The translations under genes were made by a program, and so were the position numbers. 64,000 bases of DNA. It comes from Psoroptes ovis (Eukaryota; Arthropoda; Arachnida; Sarcoptiformes; Psoroptidae). Location of the stretch: the NCBI GenBank assembly GCA_002943765.1, contig PQWQ01000004.1:62001-126000 (forward strand), read 5' to 3'. This document shows positions 1 to 15,343 of the stretch, in pieces. Each line of letters opens with the position of its first letter. The stretch's first letter is position 1. The notes beneath the pieces are model-generated. The model was given only the letters and a program-made list of their open reading frames with translations, did not search any database and was not told where the DNA came from.

Positions 1-2140
1 TTCGTCTCAAAACTAAGACCTTGAAAAATATAACAATAACAACACGCATAAATAAAGGTAATTTAAATTTGATTTATTATTTGATAATACCAAATAATTT
101 GCATGTAAATATGTGTACAATGAATAATTTTTGAAATATTTTAATTCAAAATTTATTACTATTTGTTTGCGTGGGCCATAATATATCCATGATTTTGAAT
201 AACGACATTAAACTTGTCCATATACTTGTCATTTCAATAGGCCTATAGTCATTTTGCCTATTGAAACGATGAATAATTTGATTTGATTCAATTCATATTG
301 AATCAAATTTGAAAATATTAGCCAAATGATTGAATATTCGAAGGTATTTTGCATGATAAATAATTTTATTGTTGTTCATTTGATGGCAATGATGATGATG
401 GTAAAGCTACTGATTACGATGATAGCATTGAATATGTTTATATTTATTCAAAAAAAAAACGATTTCAATATGATTACGAAACATTTTTGGACATTGAAAA
501 TGAAGAAAATAACAATAGTTTCATCATTGTTCAATTGTATTAGGTCATAAATAAATGAAAAAAAAAATGAAATGAAATGAAATTTAACTAATTTAAAATT
601 CAAAAAAAAAAAAAAATGAAAATGAAAATATATTTTTTATAATGATAATTATTGTCATATTCCGTTTGTCATACAGTTTAAATTCATTTCAGTAACATCC
701 TGAATATTATGAATATTTCTCAAATATTTTTTTTTTTTTTTTTCATTGTTTTCCATCCATCATTAGCGACCAAAAACATCATTGAAAATTTTGTTTTTTG
801 AAAAACTGCATTCATGTTTTAAACATTGAATATTAAATTGACTTTGTATTTATAGCCATTTTCTAATGAAAAAAAAAAACATTGATTCAAAATAGTTGAA
901 TTATTCATATTCAATGAATATTGAAAATGACAATATAACAATGGAATAAAAAATAAATATAAATTTTCAATGTTATTCAGTGATTTTCATGAAATGTATG
1001 CACACCAAAACACGTGCACATGAGTTAGCCTGTATGATTATTCCATTATTTGTACGTGTTTTTGTTTGAATCAAAAGAATTTTAATGAATTTATTTCGAA
1101 TAAACACACATAAATAGTAGAAACACTTGAATACAAGAGGATTAATTTCATAATTTTTTCTGCAAAAAAAAAATTATTCGGAAATCGGATGAATTAGGAA
1201 TTTAAAGTTAGCATTATTATTATTATTATTATTATTTTTCTTTTTGGGTGCATAAATAATATCGATATACTAAATTTTTCATGCAATGAAATTTCTAATC
1301 TTTGTCATTGCTTTATGTTCAATTTATTTGTATGAATTACAAATTTTACGCAAATCGTTTTTGGTGTGGAACAATGATTTGTTCGCTGAATTCATATGAA
1401 AATAAATCGGAAATCATTGTTCCCGGTATATTCTGGTTACACTGAATCGAACACACAAAATGTTGAACCAAACAAAATGCAATTCACCCTAAAATAAAAT
1501 GCAACGAAATGGTATGAACCTAACTAAAAATGATGATGATGATAATAATAATAATGAAAACATTTCCACTTGAAAATTTTCATTTTTTTTCATTCTATTT
1601 CACAAATTGGCACAATAAATAAAAAAAAAATTTCAGTGGTATGAAACTTTTCATTGAAATGAAACGAACAAAAAAAAAAAAAAACAATTTAAGTATCACA
1701 AGTGCCATTCACTGTTTAATAATATGAAATGTCATCAAAATTGATGTTTTTCACTGCTACTGTTGTTGTTTGAAAAAAAAAAAATTTTGAAATAGTCCAG
1801 ATAATTTTGTTCGGTCAAAATATTGCCATTCAATTTCTAAAATGTCCAATCATAATGTTGTTTAATTCCTCAAACTCGATTCAATTGAAATGAAAATTTG
1901 AAAATTTTGAAATTTGAAAATTTGAAAATTGAAAAAAACTCGAAATAATACACATATATACTAGAATACTTGAAAATATCAAACAATATTTTTTCAGTTG
2001 ATTAAACTTTTAGTTTGTGTATATGTGTGTGTAATGGAAAATATTTGAAATAATTTTTTAGCTGTATTTGATTATAATAATAGCAATAATTTCCATTACA
2101 AAACGACAATTCGTAAACGAATTTGTGCCACCTTCGAATC

Positions 2141-2173
<33 letters not shown>

Positions 2174-5100
2174 ATGGCTTCAATTCATAGTTAATAACAA
2201 TTGCTTCACATGGATAATAAAAATGGATACATTTTCGGTTGAAATGATCTTTATTTTTATTTTTTTTTTGTTCAATTTTTAAATGTTGTTTCTTATATTG
2301 ATGCTTGTATGCAGTGTGTATATGTGTGTGTGTTTTGTTCAATAATTGAATTTCAATTTGATTATTGGGCCATATAATTAAATTATGAATTGATATTTCA
2401 AAATTTCAATGACAATTTTCATGCCATTTGTTTTTCAATGGCCATTTTTCAAATTGTTTTCATGGATTTTTTTCTTTTTTTCAAAAGGTGATTCCAATTT
2501 CAATCTTTCAAATGGTTTCAAATTCAATTCTTTTAATGCTTTTGAAGCAAATTGCAATGATATTCTGTATTTGTAGTTTTTCATTCATTCATTTTGAAAA
2601 ATTTTCATTTTTAATCTTTAAAAGAGAATCGTGTATAATAAAATCTCATCTGTCATTTGCTCTGACCATTTATATGCGAGAAAATAACATTTTAAATTAT
2701 TTTAATTATAAAATTTGTTAGTCTGATGTGTGTGTGGGTGTGGATAAGTTATTTAGTGGTTGAAAGATGATATGTTTGCTGGTTGACGATCAAATCATCT
2801 TTTTATAAACAATCTAAGTAATAGAATAAATGTCATTGCATTAGCATTGTATATTTTTATGCACATTTAAGCTTTCAATGTTTGGATTTTCATTTTTTTT
2901 TTTTCGAAAAATAGGTGATGACAAGCAAAGAAATTTACAAATCAAGTTTGTTAACATTGAATTGACAAAATTCAGCGAGAATATTCTTTGACAATTTTTT
3001 TTTTTCATGAATTTTTTTGATCATCCTAATAATGTTGAATATTTTTTTTTCGATTATTTAGTCATATTTCAGCCAATTTTCTACATTAACACATGAAAAT
3101 ACTTGATATAAACAAAATGATTAGAATCAAATATACACAAATATAGTATATAATGTTATTGTATTATTATTATCATTTTTTTCGACATTAGTTAAAGGTT
3201 GTCATTAACAACCCAGAGAGCATCAAAAGCATCCATCATCAATCATATTTTATTTTATTTTTTTATTTTTTTGCTCGCATTCCCATAGTCTCTCTTTGTG
3301 ATGCATATATTCTCTTAAATATAGCAATTATTATAGCAATTCTATATAATAATTGCACACACATAGTTTTCATAGAATAAATCTCGAATTTGATGTATTT
3401 GTAATACTGTATTTATTTTTATATTGTTTCAAATAGTTGCAAAGAATTATTTTTTTTCGAGAGAAAATTTTCAAATTAAATATCTGAATGTATTCCAGAT
3501 ATCATTCATTATCATATTGATTTTTTTTTTAAAGCAATTCAATTCAAAATTGAAAGTAATATTATTTACTTATGAACTTGTTAATGAATAATAATTTTTG
3601 TTTGTTTATTTGTTGATGTATCATGTATATATATTTATATAAACCAACAAACAAACTAAATCAAGACTTTAGTCGAATATCACTATGTCACACCGAATAC
3701 GATGAAATTATAAACTTTGATGTTTATTCAATGAATTTATTCATTGAAAATGTCATTTGATACATTTTTTATTGTCTGAAAAATTATGAATCTGAATGAT
3801 CTAATGAAAAAATGAATAATAAAAAAAATTTTCCCCGATGCAAAACGATACACTCACATGTGTCGACATTAAAAAATTTGAATCTAAAAAAAGGATTTAG
3901 AATTTCAAATATGAATATATGGCGGTTTTTTTCCATAAAATGATAAATCAATGCACACACACACACACTTACACATACATTTAGTCATTTAAATGAAAAT
4001 GGAAAATGAATGATGATATCCGATGATGTTTTTTCAAAAAAAAAAATATTCATATAATAAAATACATTGATAATAATAATAATAATAATAATATATATAT
4101 ATGGAGCTAATGGATTTTTTTCCAGTTGAATTCCTATGGAAAAGAAAAACTCTGCTGCTGCTATCAAACAACCAAAGCAATGAATGAAAGCCATTTGCAG
4201 TGAATGAAAATTGCATTGAAAATATTGAAAAAAAAAATAATTTTTTAATGGCTAAATACTTAGCAAAGAAGCTAAGAGAATTGTTTATTTATTTGCATAG
4301 ACTACACGCTGAATTATTATGATTGAGTTTTTCTTTTCTTTTCTTTTCGTTAATCGACTAAATAAATAAATAAATGAATGAAAAATAAAGCTAATCTGAA
4401 TATGAGAGAGAGAATGAATGATAAATTTTATGCAACATGACAATGTCATGAATTTTTTTTTTGCATTCAAACAAATACATTATTTTCATGCTTAATGCAT
4501 ATTATGCCTAAAAATGACTGAATTTTCAATTGAACATGACATATTTTTGTGCGAACAAAAAAAGTGTTTTTCAAACAGAATAATTCATAATCATTTATTT
4601 TTGAACGAAGCATCCTAATTATGATGATTCAGTATTAAAATATTGATTTTTTTTTCACAAATTCTATCAATTTCAAACCTTACGGTGTTACCCTTATGAT
4701 TATCATCGTTTGAATCGTCTAAATTTCATTGAGAATTCCATCGAAAAAAAAATTTGTGAGAAAAAAAATGATCGAGTTTGATGACCTTTATTGTTCATGT
4801 TCAATTCGACATGTATTTGATCCATTTCCGAACGGGAAAATGGCGGCACAATCTCTTTGTTTTTGTATTAAGGCCATTTGAATCAATGAATATTTTTTCA
4901 TAGACGTAACCCGAGTTAATAAAAAATAATAAAAAAATGCTCCAAAACCGAACACCAAAAAAATTAATTAATTTTTCTGGTTATGATTTGAAACAAAGAA
5001 AAAAAAAATCTTTAATTTAGAATAATTATTATTTAGTTTGGCTGAGCAAATCTTGTGTTCAATATATAAGTATGTATGGGATTAATAAGAATAGTTTTTT

Positions 5101-6207
5101 TGTTGTTGCAAAATGACAAATAAATATAAATGTGTGTATGTAAAAGACAATCAATAAATGGTAATAATAATAATAATAATAAAGTGTAAATAAAAATATA
5201 TGACCATTTTATGCATTGAATACAATGTATATTTCAATAATAATAATAATACGATTGGGACCTTGAAACATAATCTCTAATGGATTGAATTGAACAATTG
5301 AATGTTGGTGTGTGTGTGTTGATGATGCTTCAATGCCAATGAAATGATTTGATCAAGATTATCCCCATTGGAATATTGACTATCGTAGCAATATATGACT
5401 ATGCATACATATCTATTATCTGTATCATCACATGAATTTTCTACCAAAATTCATATCCTTTTCATCATTATATTCGATAAGGGAAAAATTAGTTTGCTCA
5501 AAGACAATTTTCATAATCTTAAATAACAACAGAAACATATAAACATTTATTTGTGTATATATGAATGAATGAATGAATGAATGAATGTAGCAGTGTGAAC
5601 ATGTAATCAGTAAAATAAATATTCTCATTTTTTTTATTTTATTTATTTAGTGCCAATGAATATTTAGTGTTTTTATTTTCAATTCTTTTTTTGTTGTTGT
5701 TATTTGATATTCGAAACCGAATCTTTACACATTTAAACCTTATAGCATCATTAATATGATACAACTCTACAAATATGACCTCTTGGAATTTTTTTTTTTT
5801 GTTTAAATCATTTCAAAAAAAAATATTTGTATTTATTTTCACCGAAAATATATATTGGTAAGAATTTAGTTGAATTGAATTTGTATACATGGTTAGTGAT
5901 TATCATCATTAGTTGTAGTAAAGTCTATTTGTATATGTTGGTATTGTTGAAATTTATTATTATGATTATCATTATCACTAGCATAAGATCTTGAAATGGT
6001 ATAAAATTTCAAAATAGATGTGAACCTATGTTGCATACACGCATTGCCATGATGAACATGCACACAATGATGAACACGTGTCAACTAATATTTTTTTTTT
6101 TTTTTTTCTTTGAGCCAAAACACAAAAATTGAATCAAAATTTATCACAAAAAACACAACAAAAAATTGATTTGAACATTGGTACACATTTATTTATTATT
6201 TCAAATA
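1..6207. other. gene-free AT-rich stretch
   Basis: No ORF here exceeds what an AT-rich sequence gives by chance, and none has a recognisable domain. The stretch holds short A and T tracts, ATT-type triplet runs, a (CT)15 tract and scattered GT/AC dinucleotides. No copy of the palindromic MITE family found elsewhere in the window was seen. It could be intergenic or intronic. Confidence 0.6.
2143..2172. repeat. (CT)15 microsatellite
   Basis: An uninterrupted CT dinucleotide run of 30 bp, read as GA on the minus strand. It gives an apparent Arg-Glu run in a minus-strand ORF that has no other coding signal. Confidence 0.95.
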
Positions 6208-6289
6208 TTTGATTGTCCGAAAAGTTTTCGGTCGATTTTCAAATGTTTTTCAATCAATAAATTGGTGAAAACTTTTTCAGGACAACCAT
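6208..6289 (-). mobile_element. palindromic mariner-like MITE, subfamily C
   Basis: The arms begin GATTGTCCGAAAAGTTTTC and end GAAAACTTTTTCAGGACAACC, with TA just left of the element. The loop, read on the minus strand, has the ATTTATTGATTGAAAAAC core shared with the copy at 61109, so this is the same subfamily in reverse orientation. Confidence 0.75.
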
Positions 6290-6743
6290 TCCAACTAGTT
6301 TATGGTTCATTGAATTTCATTTTATTTTTCATTCTACCATTCATTGAATTTGATATGTATTCATTTCTATTCTATTCTATTCTGTTATGTGTACAAAAAA
6401 ATTCAATTTTCAGTTTTTTTTTGTTGTTGTTGTTGTCAACTTCAGAGACTCTTTTCTCATTGTTGTTGTTGTTATTGTTGTTATTAAAACAAATTTCTAG
6501 AAAATATTACATCTATGAATGTAATGAGATACCGAAAAAAAAAAAAAAAAAATAAAATGATGAATATGAATTGATTACATGTTTTACAAAATAATCGATT
6601 TCTTTTTTTCTAAAGCAGAAAAAAAGAATCTGAAAAATTTTCAAAGAAAAAAAAACTTATTTATTTGAAAAAATTAGTTTTATAGAAACCCTTATCTCAA
6701 TACACATTCTAATTTAGTTTAAATCTAAATCGATATAAATATA

Positions 6744-6824
6744 TTGGGTTGTCCCGCAAGTTCTTGCCGTTTTTTAGAATTATTTTCATTCAAAAATGGC
6801 AAGAACTTATGGGACAACCCTAAA
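6744..6824 (+). mobile_element. palindromic mariner-like MITE, subfamily A
   Basis: A TA-flanked hairpin whose left tip is TTGGGTTGTCCCGCAAG and right tip CTTATGGGACAACCC. The stem core is GCCGTTTTT paired with AAAAATGGC. The GCAAG to TTATG mismatch shows that the two tips have diverged. Confidence 0.85.
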
Positions 6825-7203
6825 TATATTCACAACCTGCCATCTTATCTATATGTTTATGTTTAGCTCAAATGTTCATTTAGTTCATGCTTGAATATAT
6901 TTTGAATGATGATATTCGCTGTTCAATTCAATTACAATCGTATATTTCAATTATCGTTTTTCATTGAACAAAAATGAAAAACAAGCAAAAACAAAAGCAG
7001 AAATGAATGCTTAAAAATAAAATCCTTAAATACATTTTGGTTCTTGCCCGTTAAACCGAGTAAATTCCAATGTGTATAATATCATTGGGTATTACATTGA
7101 AATATCATTATAATATGATTTCAACCCAAAAGAAATCAAAGAGAAAAAGATGAAAAATTACGGAAATTGAAAACAAAACGGAAACCAGCGATTCGAATAT
7201 ATA

Positions 7204-7286
7204 TTAGGTTGTCCCATAAGTTCTTGGCGTTTTTCAAATGAAAAAAATTTAAAAAAAAAGCGGCAAGAACTTATGGGACAACCTAA
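7204..7286 (-). mobile_element. palindromic mariner-like MITE, subfamily A
   Basis: Tips TTAGGTTGTCCCATAAG and CTTATGGGACAACCTAA are perfectly complementary and flanked by TA on both sides. The core matches the GCCGTTTTT/AAAAACGGC subfamily in reverse orientation, with an A-rich loop. Confidence 0.9.
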
Positions 7287-7593
7287 TATATCTATTATTA
7301 TTATTAATAATAATAATACAAATATATCATTGGTTTTAACATTATTATTTTAATTATAAATGTTGTTGTTGTTGTCATTTGGTTTTTGATATTATTTCTT
7401 TTTCTTTTCCAAATACATTCATATTCGTATTCATATTTGTTTATATTGTTCCAAATCATCAAGAAATAATAATCATTATTGTGTAATAATCTGTTCTGTT
7501 CTGGGCCATTTTCGATTATTCGTTTTCCTTTTTTTCACATTGATTTAAGAGAGGAAATGTAGGAAATAGTATCCATGTTATATCTTTCAAATA

Positions 7594-7676
7594 TTTAAGT
7601 TGTCCCATAAGTTCTTGCCGATTTTCTCAATGATTTTCTACAATATAATCGGCAAGAACTTATGAGACAACTCAAA
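7594..7676 (+). mobile_element. palindromic mariner-like MITE, subfamily B
   Basis: Left arm AAGTTGTCCCATAAGTTC and right arm GAACTTATGAGACAACT flank a subfamily-B core: GCCGATTTTC, then an asymmetric loop containing ATGATTTTCTAC, then ATAATCGGC. TA dinucleotides flank the element. Confidence 0.88.
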
Positions 7677-10308
7677 TAATTGAATCGATTTAATTCTGTT
7701 TTTTTGTTTTTTGTTTTGCCAAGTAACCAATAATCTAAGCTGATATTATTTTTTTTCAGTTAATTTCAACAAATATATTTTCTTCGATACAAAATAAAAA
7801 CAGATTAATTTGTTTTTGTTTTTGGTGGTGGCGGTGGTGGTGGAGTTTTATATTTCAAAGATTCGAAACACTCCCACCAATGATTTTGATGAACTAAAAA
7901 AAATGTGCAAAAAATCCCCAAAAAAAAAATGATTTGAAAAAATATGTCTGCATTTGACATTCGTTTCGATTGATTCTTTTCATCATTAATTCATTTTTTT
8001 TTCAATTTGTTTGCAATTTATTTTTTGATATATTATTATTATGTAATGTAATCATCATTACAATAATCTTTTAATGTATATTTTCACACAATGTGTAGAA
8101 AATTTTCAGCTTTATACTTTTTCGATGATTTGAAAAAAATTTGAATTTTGAAAAAAACAAAAAACAAAAAAAATTTTCATCAAAACAAATGAATTAATCA
8201 TGTTTGTTGGACGCATTTTAATAATAATAATAATGATAATAATAATAATAATAATCATTATTTCAAATTCTAAATGGATCTCATTTCAATCCATAGATTC
8301 TTTTCCATATTCATTCATTTATTTATTTTCATTTTGAATTAGTTTACGTTAGTTTCGAAAATGTTTCAAACATTTCCGTCAATTCGAGAATTCGTAGCAA
8401 AAGAAAATGATTGAAATGAAAATCACTAAACTACCCCAGAAAAAAAAATGATTTGTGTGTGTAATATGATATACATATACTCGCCACCATCGCACACCAA
8501 ATGCATATATGTTTGATTGAATATTTTTTGTTTGTACTGAATAGAATTATAATATAATGTTTACAAATATATAATAATAATGCTTGAAATTATTTCCATT
8601 TTTTTTGGCCATTTCGGTTCATAACGATTTTCACAAAAACAAAAAAAAAAATTGTTTCATTTTTGCATTCAACATGGTTGTTATGGGTTAGATGAATTTC
8701 CATGTTTCCTGAATGATTATTACCATTTTTCTTTTCCCAATTTCAATTTTTCAAATTAAAGATGGGAGGTGAAGGGTGGTCGGTGAAATGATGATAGTGA
8801 TGATGATGATGGTCATCAGTCATTGAATTGTTGAATTATATATTTTTCTATATTTTTTTTATGAACAAAAAAATATATATTAAGCAATTTCATTTTGAAA
8901 TTTTCATTTTTTGATGAATTTATTTTTCCATATACAACAATAATGATAATAATGATAATAATTCTGACATGGAATTCAGGAGTGATTCAATGATTTTTGT
9001 GTTTTCATTTATTCAAAATGAAAAACAATCATACATATCGTCATCATCAATGTAAAATCCTCAAGTGACCAATTATACGTGAAATAATAATAATAATAAT
9101 AATATGAAAATGAATTAGTACAATTGTAGAAATTCATTCAAAATCATATTGTTCATATAATTATGAATGAATTGCACTATTTCTCAAAAAATAGAAAAGG
9201 ATACAATTTCCTTTTGCAAAAAATAAAATAAAATAATAATTAATAGCTTACAAACCGGTATTTGGTTCGATTAATGATTATCAATCTATAATAATCATTC
9301 ATTGATTGAGATCATTATGGTAACTTAATCCACCATTTTATACTGGTGATTATGGTCATTGTTCACTCTAATCAATGAGAAAATGAAAAAATGTGCAAAA
9401 AAAAAACTTGGTTAAAATTATGCCTATTTAATGAATCAATTGTAGAAATTGAAATTGAACGTGTGCGCTCCAAGTTGCGCGTGTTGCAACATCATTTTTG
9501 ATCATGATGAATAGACACGTGTCTTTCAATATTATCAAGTACAAATGAGTTCAAGTCAAGTTTAAAGATCTTTTAAAGTTCCGGTTATAAGCGTACAACC
9601 GAACACAATTGACTTATGTTTTTTTTTGGGGAAAACGTTTCCGTAACAAAACAGAAGAGGCATATATATATTTTTTACCCTAAAATAAAAAAGTTCATTT
9701 CACTTTGTTCTTTGAAAATGAATTTCAATTTTTTTTTTTCTTAAATTTTATTCGATGAAAACTTTCGATACAGAAAAATCGAAATATTCTCATGAGATTT
9801 ATTGGTGATTTGAAATGGGCGATTATTATGGAATTTACTTTGCCAAAATTACTTTCTCAATAAACTTTTGTTGGAAACCAATTTTTGAAAATTATTGAAA
9901 CATTTAAGTAATAATGATGATATCCTGTATGAAAATTGCTTGCTTTCAAACTGATTCTTTGCTTATTATTATTATTATTATTATTATTGAACATATATGA
10001 ACATTTTGACCTTATACTTATATATATATCAAAAATATTCATTGAAAATAATCTTTATCGCACCATAATGATTTTCGAATAGAAAAAGCATTTTTCAAGC
10101 AAGTTTTTCAATGAAATTTTATCGAGGTTATCCATTTTGTATCGTACCCATTCGACAACAAACAAAACGAATAGAAATTTATCTAATCTGATCTGTTTGA
10201 GAATGTGTAATAAGAAGCTTATTTTATTTTATTGATTTGAATTTATTTTTCTTATTATACCAATCAACGATGAGACGGAATTCAATTTCGATTTTGTATT
10301 TGTATCCA

Positions 10309-10315
<7 letters not shown>

Positions 10316-10339
<24 letters not shown>
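10316..10339. repeat. (GT)12 microsatellite
   Basis: An uninterrupted GT dinucleotide run of 24 bp. Confidence 0.95.
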
Positions 10340-10343
<4 letters not shown>

Positions 10344-11716
10344 TAAAGTAACATCAAATTATAATTGAAATGAAACTCTTAAATGTGTCTGTTCATGTTT
10401 TCGCGAGCAAAATGATGAATAAAATATTCGTATTCATTTGAATGTAGAACCGTTCTCGTCGCTATCAAATTATTATTCAATTCTCTATTCAAAATATGTT
10501 CAAAACGATGCTTAAGACTTATTATTATTAACAAAATTATTCAGAAAATAAAAAAAACATTGTAATAATGTCTGTGCGTTTATATGCGTTTGATTCAAGT
10601 GAAATTGAAAAGTATTTGGCGAAGAATTTTGCGCCTTTAAAAAACCAAATAATGCAAGCAATTCTGTGTTTTGCAAAGAGCCATTGGTGCCACCAATTTC
10701 ACATGAATATCAAATTTTTTTTATCAGCATTTTTTTTTTGGCGTCGCCGTTCAAAATGTACAAATTTGTTTCACTTGTCAAAAAGCTCATTATTTCATCT
10801 TTCATTCAAAAAGTTGTCATTTTTTTTTCAATTTTCAAAAGATCAAAAATTCATATTATTATTAGTCTTATTATTATTTGCATTTTGAAATTGTTGTATG
10901 ATTCTTTAATCTTATGCCAAAATAATAATGGCAAATAAGAGAAAATTTGAAATTTCATTTTACCAAATAAAATCTTTATAATTCTTTATAATGACCACCA
11001 TATTTTTAAAAAAATAAAGTAAAATAAAAGTATTCAATTTGAATTTAAAATTTTATAAATTTCTTATTTTTAAAACATTTGAAAATTTGAAAATTTTCAC
11101 ATTTTCAATTCAGATATATACATTATGTATTATACAAATTATATATTATTGAAATTATAATTGATTTTGAGGTTTTAGGTGTTTTTTTATTTTATTTTTT
11201 GAATTTGAAAATTGATTTATCATGTTATTTTTCTTTATTTCTCAAAATTTTCTCACTCACCAATGAAACAAGTCTAAAACGGATCGATGATCGATTCATG
11301 TAGACATTGAAAACATGGAAATCAATGTTTTTCTATGAAAAAAAAAACAAAAAATTTCAACACGTTTTTTGGAAAATTCAAAATCTATTATTGTCAACCT
11401 CATTCAAATCGATCATTGTCATATATATGAATATATCGTAAATATATCGATTTCAGATATTTTATGAAAGATCTGTTAATCGATTTTGTCTGTAAATGTT
11501 TAAATGTTTTCGTCGAAAAACTTTTAATTAAATTTCATTCATTGTTCGATAAAGAATCATAACTTTAATGAATCAGTTTATTAAAAATTCAATGCTTTTG
11601 GGTTCAGCCATAGAAATTTTTGAATGAAAATTTTTTGAATGAAAATGGACTGATCCGAATTTGAATCTATCTATTTCCATTATGTCAAATGGCAATATTC
11701 AATCATTGAATATTGA

Positions 11717-11742
11717 ATGAATGATTCGTACGAATCATTCAT
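11717..11742. repeat. 26-bp perfect palindrome
   Basis: ATGAATGATTCGT followed directly by its reverse complement, with no spacer and TCGTACGA at the centre. It is not related to the MITE family. It may be chance in ATTC-rich sequence or a cruciform-prone site. Confidence 0.8.
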
Positions 11743-14700
11743 TTAATGAATCAGTTATGTGAAAAAAAAAAATTTTTGATCAAACGATTTTGTGATGATG
11801 TGAGTGAGGGAGAATGATGTTTTCAACATGTTTTAGCCAAAAACACACACACATACACAGATCAAATATGAACAACAAGAAACAAATAAACGATAATAAT
11901 AATCAAACGATTTGTTAACCACAGAATATTTTTTGCAATAAAAAAATTGTTGTATTGATGAATACAAATATATTTGCCCATTATTAATTCGTAGCTTGTA
12001 CAGTCATTGTACAAGCATTCGTTCATATTGTCACAAATATTTTTTTTATATTAATATAATTGTGTTTTATTTTCTTGGAATCGCTGCACAAATATTATTG
12101 TCATTTTTTATTGTTCAGTATTTTTGGAAAAACCAAAAGAATTTCACATTTTCCACATTCACATATTAAATACGTTTCGAAATATTATCGAAAATATAAT
12201 GCTCAATCTGTTCAATTGAAAATAATTGGAATTAATTGAAAAATTCCTCAAATTCATCATTTTGGAAACGGGTCGTATCGAAAATTTTTTGATCGAGAGA
12301 ATTGAATATCTTTTCAGTTTTCCAAAGTTTTTGCCCATAGTTCACAATTTGTCATTGTTTTCGTTTAGATTTCACTTTGAATATAATCAAAAATATATTT
12401 GTTATTATTATTATTATTTGTCATTCTAACAACTACTCGAATATTTATTGCCTTTCGGGGTCCATTTTTTTTGAGATAGATAGGAATTTCCTGGGTCAGT
12501 TTGATTCAAAGTGAAAATGTAAAAGTTTTATCATATTGAAAACTTGAATTCTTTGATTCCGAGTGCCTTAAAATACAAAAAAAAAACACTTGAAATTGAT
12601 GCATGCCTTTTTACGTACATACATATGAACACAAAATGTCATGAATAAACTTGGCCAAAAATTCACTTGGCCAAAATTCATTTTGTGAATGAATTAGATT
12701 AATAAATATTCATCTATTGATAAATTTGTTTCATATAAATTCAAACAACTTTTAATGTATACATTTTATTCGAATGGGGAAAATTAAATTTCATGCACAT
12801 ACACACACACACACACTAACAACATTTATCCATAAGTGATATGTTATCATTTTCAATCTAAATCAAACATTGAAAACTTATTCATGTTTAAAATAATTGA
12901 GAGAGGGTGTACGCGAGACATATATATATATATACATAAATTTGATACTACATTTAACATTTTTGATTTTGATGAAAAATGAACATTAAATGAATGAAAA
13001 AAAAAAATTGGAATCAATTTCTAAATTATCAAATGGAATTGTAATGTTTTTTTTTCTCTCTTTTTGCTTTTCGAAATTTTGAATTTTACACTTATAAAAT
13101 TACCGGCAATTTTCTAATATTTTCTCAATTTTTTGAGTGGGTTTTCTCTCGTATCGATTTTTTCGTATGACCAATTCAGTAAAGTTTATGTCTCAAATAT
13201 TGCTTAATGCTTTTTTTTCAATATGGTCACATTCATGTCTTGACAATAGTGTTCAATTTAGTTTATGGGAATTGGGTCTCACATATATTCAATTTAGAAA
13301 TTTGAAAATAAAAAAATTTGTGCTTTGATAAATCGTCCATTGATTTTTTTGAACCAAAAAAAAAAATACAATGATGATGAATTCATTCAGAATCAACTCA
13401 AAATTATATGAATGTTGTCGTTGAATCTCACAATTGGCCAACACAATCTTCACTAAACACTAAAGGTTATAGAAATGCTCGAAGTGTTCAAAATCAAATT
13501 CTATTTTTCTATTTTTTTTTTTTTTTCATTATTTTACTTGAAGTATATTTCGGTGAAATATAAAGCTATTAGTAGAAATGGCTATTATAATTTAAAATAA
13601 TCTTTTAAAGATGGAATATTTCGAACAAATAAGTCATTAAGATCAATTTTCTGGAAATTTTCTCTGTTTCTTACATTTTAATACATTATTATTATGATTA
13701 TTTGCACTATTATTTACACTTTTGACTTTTTAAATTTTTAAATTTTTTTTTTTTTTGAAAATTTCATTTTTGAAGAAAACAATTTGAATCAAATTATTAT
13801 TATTCGATAATGTTCTCAAATTGAAAAATATATTATATTATTTCAATTTCAAATTGCTTTTTGAACACACACACACACATACACACATTAATATTTCATT
13901 CATATTTATACAAATGGTCAATATTAAAAAAAAAAAAATGTTCTCGAGAATGGAAACCCAATTTTTTTTTTTGAAATTACAATCAATTTCTTATTAATAT
14001 TGATCCAATTTGATGAGTTGAACAATTTGGGGTTCAAAGCAAATCACTCTTCAAATATATATATTTATATATATTCTCTCATTGAATCATATATTTATTT
14101 TCATTTATTAAATGGATTTTGTAGATCTTTTTTTTAATATTTTGTCAATTTTGAATAAATTTTTTTTTGATGGAATTTTTAATTCTAATAATTTCAATTT
14201 TTTTCTTCTTTCTGTCATTTTTTTTGAACAGAAAACATAAATTCACAGATTTTGACAAAGAAACAGCAAAATCAAGATCGAATTCAAATCAAATTGGATT
14301 TTTGGATTCTTTCAATTTTTGTCCCAAAATTTTCACCGAAACTTTCTTCATTTCGAATTAATGTAAGTAAGTATTGAAATAAACTTTAAACTTTTATTTT
14401 TTCATATTTTCCCATTTTGGATTCTGGATTTTTTTCTTTCGATAAATTGAAAACGTGCTAGATTTTATTCCATTCTATCGATTGATATTCAAAGTATTTG
14501 TCAGTTAGTCAGTCATCTGATTTTCTTTATGATCCAATTAGAAATATATTTTCTCAAAAACAAAAAAAAAAACAAAAACACACAGAAATGATTCAATAAA
14601 GTCAGTTATTTGAAAACTCTAATAAAACTTTGAATGAAAAAGAGATTGATGCATTCATTGAATTCTGCATTTTAAAAAAATAGTGTTGGCATCATTGAAT

Positions 14701-15343
14701 GTGTTCATCATTGACTTATTTTTTTTTTTGTTTATTTCTTTCTGAAAATGTTTGCGAAAGCAAAGAGAATCAATCTCCTGAGAGAAAAGGCCTTAAAAAT
14801 AGAATTTTTAGAGAGATAAATTGTGAAATATTGTAAAATTTTATAGACACTTTTTCAATTTAAGATTTTAAATCTTCTGAAATAATTCTTTGAAAAAAAA
14901 AGAAAAAGAAAAATTGTTTTTCAATTCTGAATGAATCTATGAATGAAAAATATGTGTTCACACATTTATTTTTATGAATCGAAAATTATAAGAAGTCTAT
15001 TTCTATTTCTCGATTCATTCATTCATTCACTCACAAAAGCGATTTTGGCGCACGTGTGAATGTGTTCACGTAAACGAATCAAACAAAAAAAAAAATTTTG
15101 AAAAATTTCGAAAAATGCATTTTCATTATATTCATTCACCATTTAAATGAAGCAAAATATTTCAAGAGATTTTTTTTTTCTTGGTTCCATTGATGATATA
15201 CGAAAATGTATGCATACTTCGAAACAGAAGTTTAATTTAGGCCCTTAGGTTTAATTTTTCCGTGGAAATAGAAAAAATTAAAATAATGATCATTTTCTAT
15301 GTGACAAACAATAATGTTCAACAAAAATTCATGAATGCATGCA

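Larger units (their letters stand above)
7677..15343. other. gene-free stretch without MITEs
   Basis: About 7.7 kb with no convincing gene and none of the palindromic MITEs. It contains ATT-type runs (for example near 8220-8250 and 9970-9990), a GT tract at 10316, a perfect palindrome at 11717 and many A/T tracts. A pair of overlapping open frames around 10568-10940 has no recognisable domain and is dominated by Phe-rich T-tract translation. Confidence 0.55.

Noticed and set aside
6178..6555. 125-codon plus-strand ORF
   Set aside because: It runs through a MITE and TTG/ATT repeats and ends in a poly-Lys run from an A tract. It is low-complexity translation, not a gene.
10568..10938. Two overlapping plus-strand ORFs of 106 and 90 codons
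   Set aside because: Both frames are open because of T tracts, the translations are Phe/Leu-rich, and neither shows a domain. The first 35 residues look slightly more complex, but nothing supports a gene.
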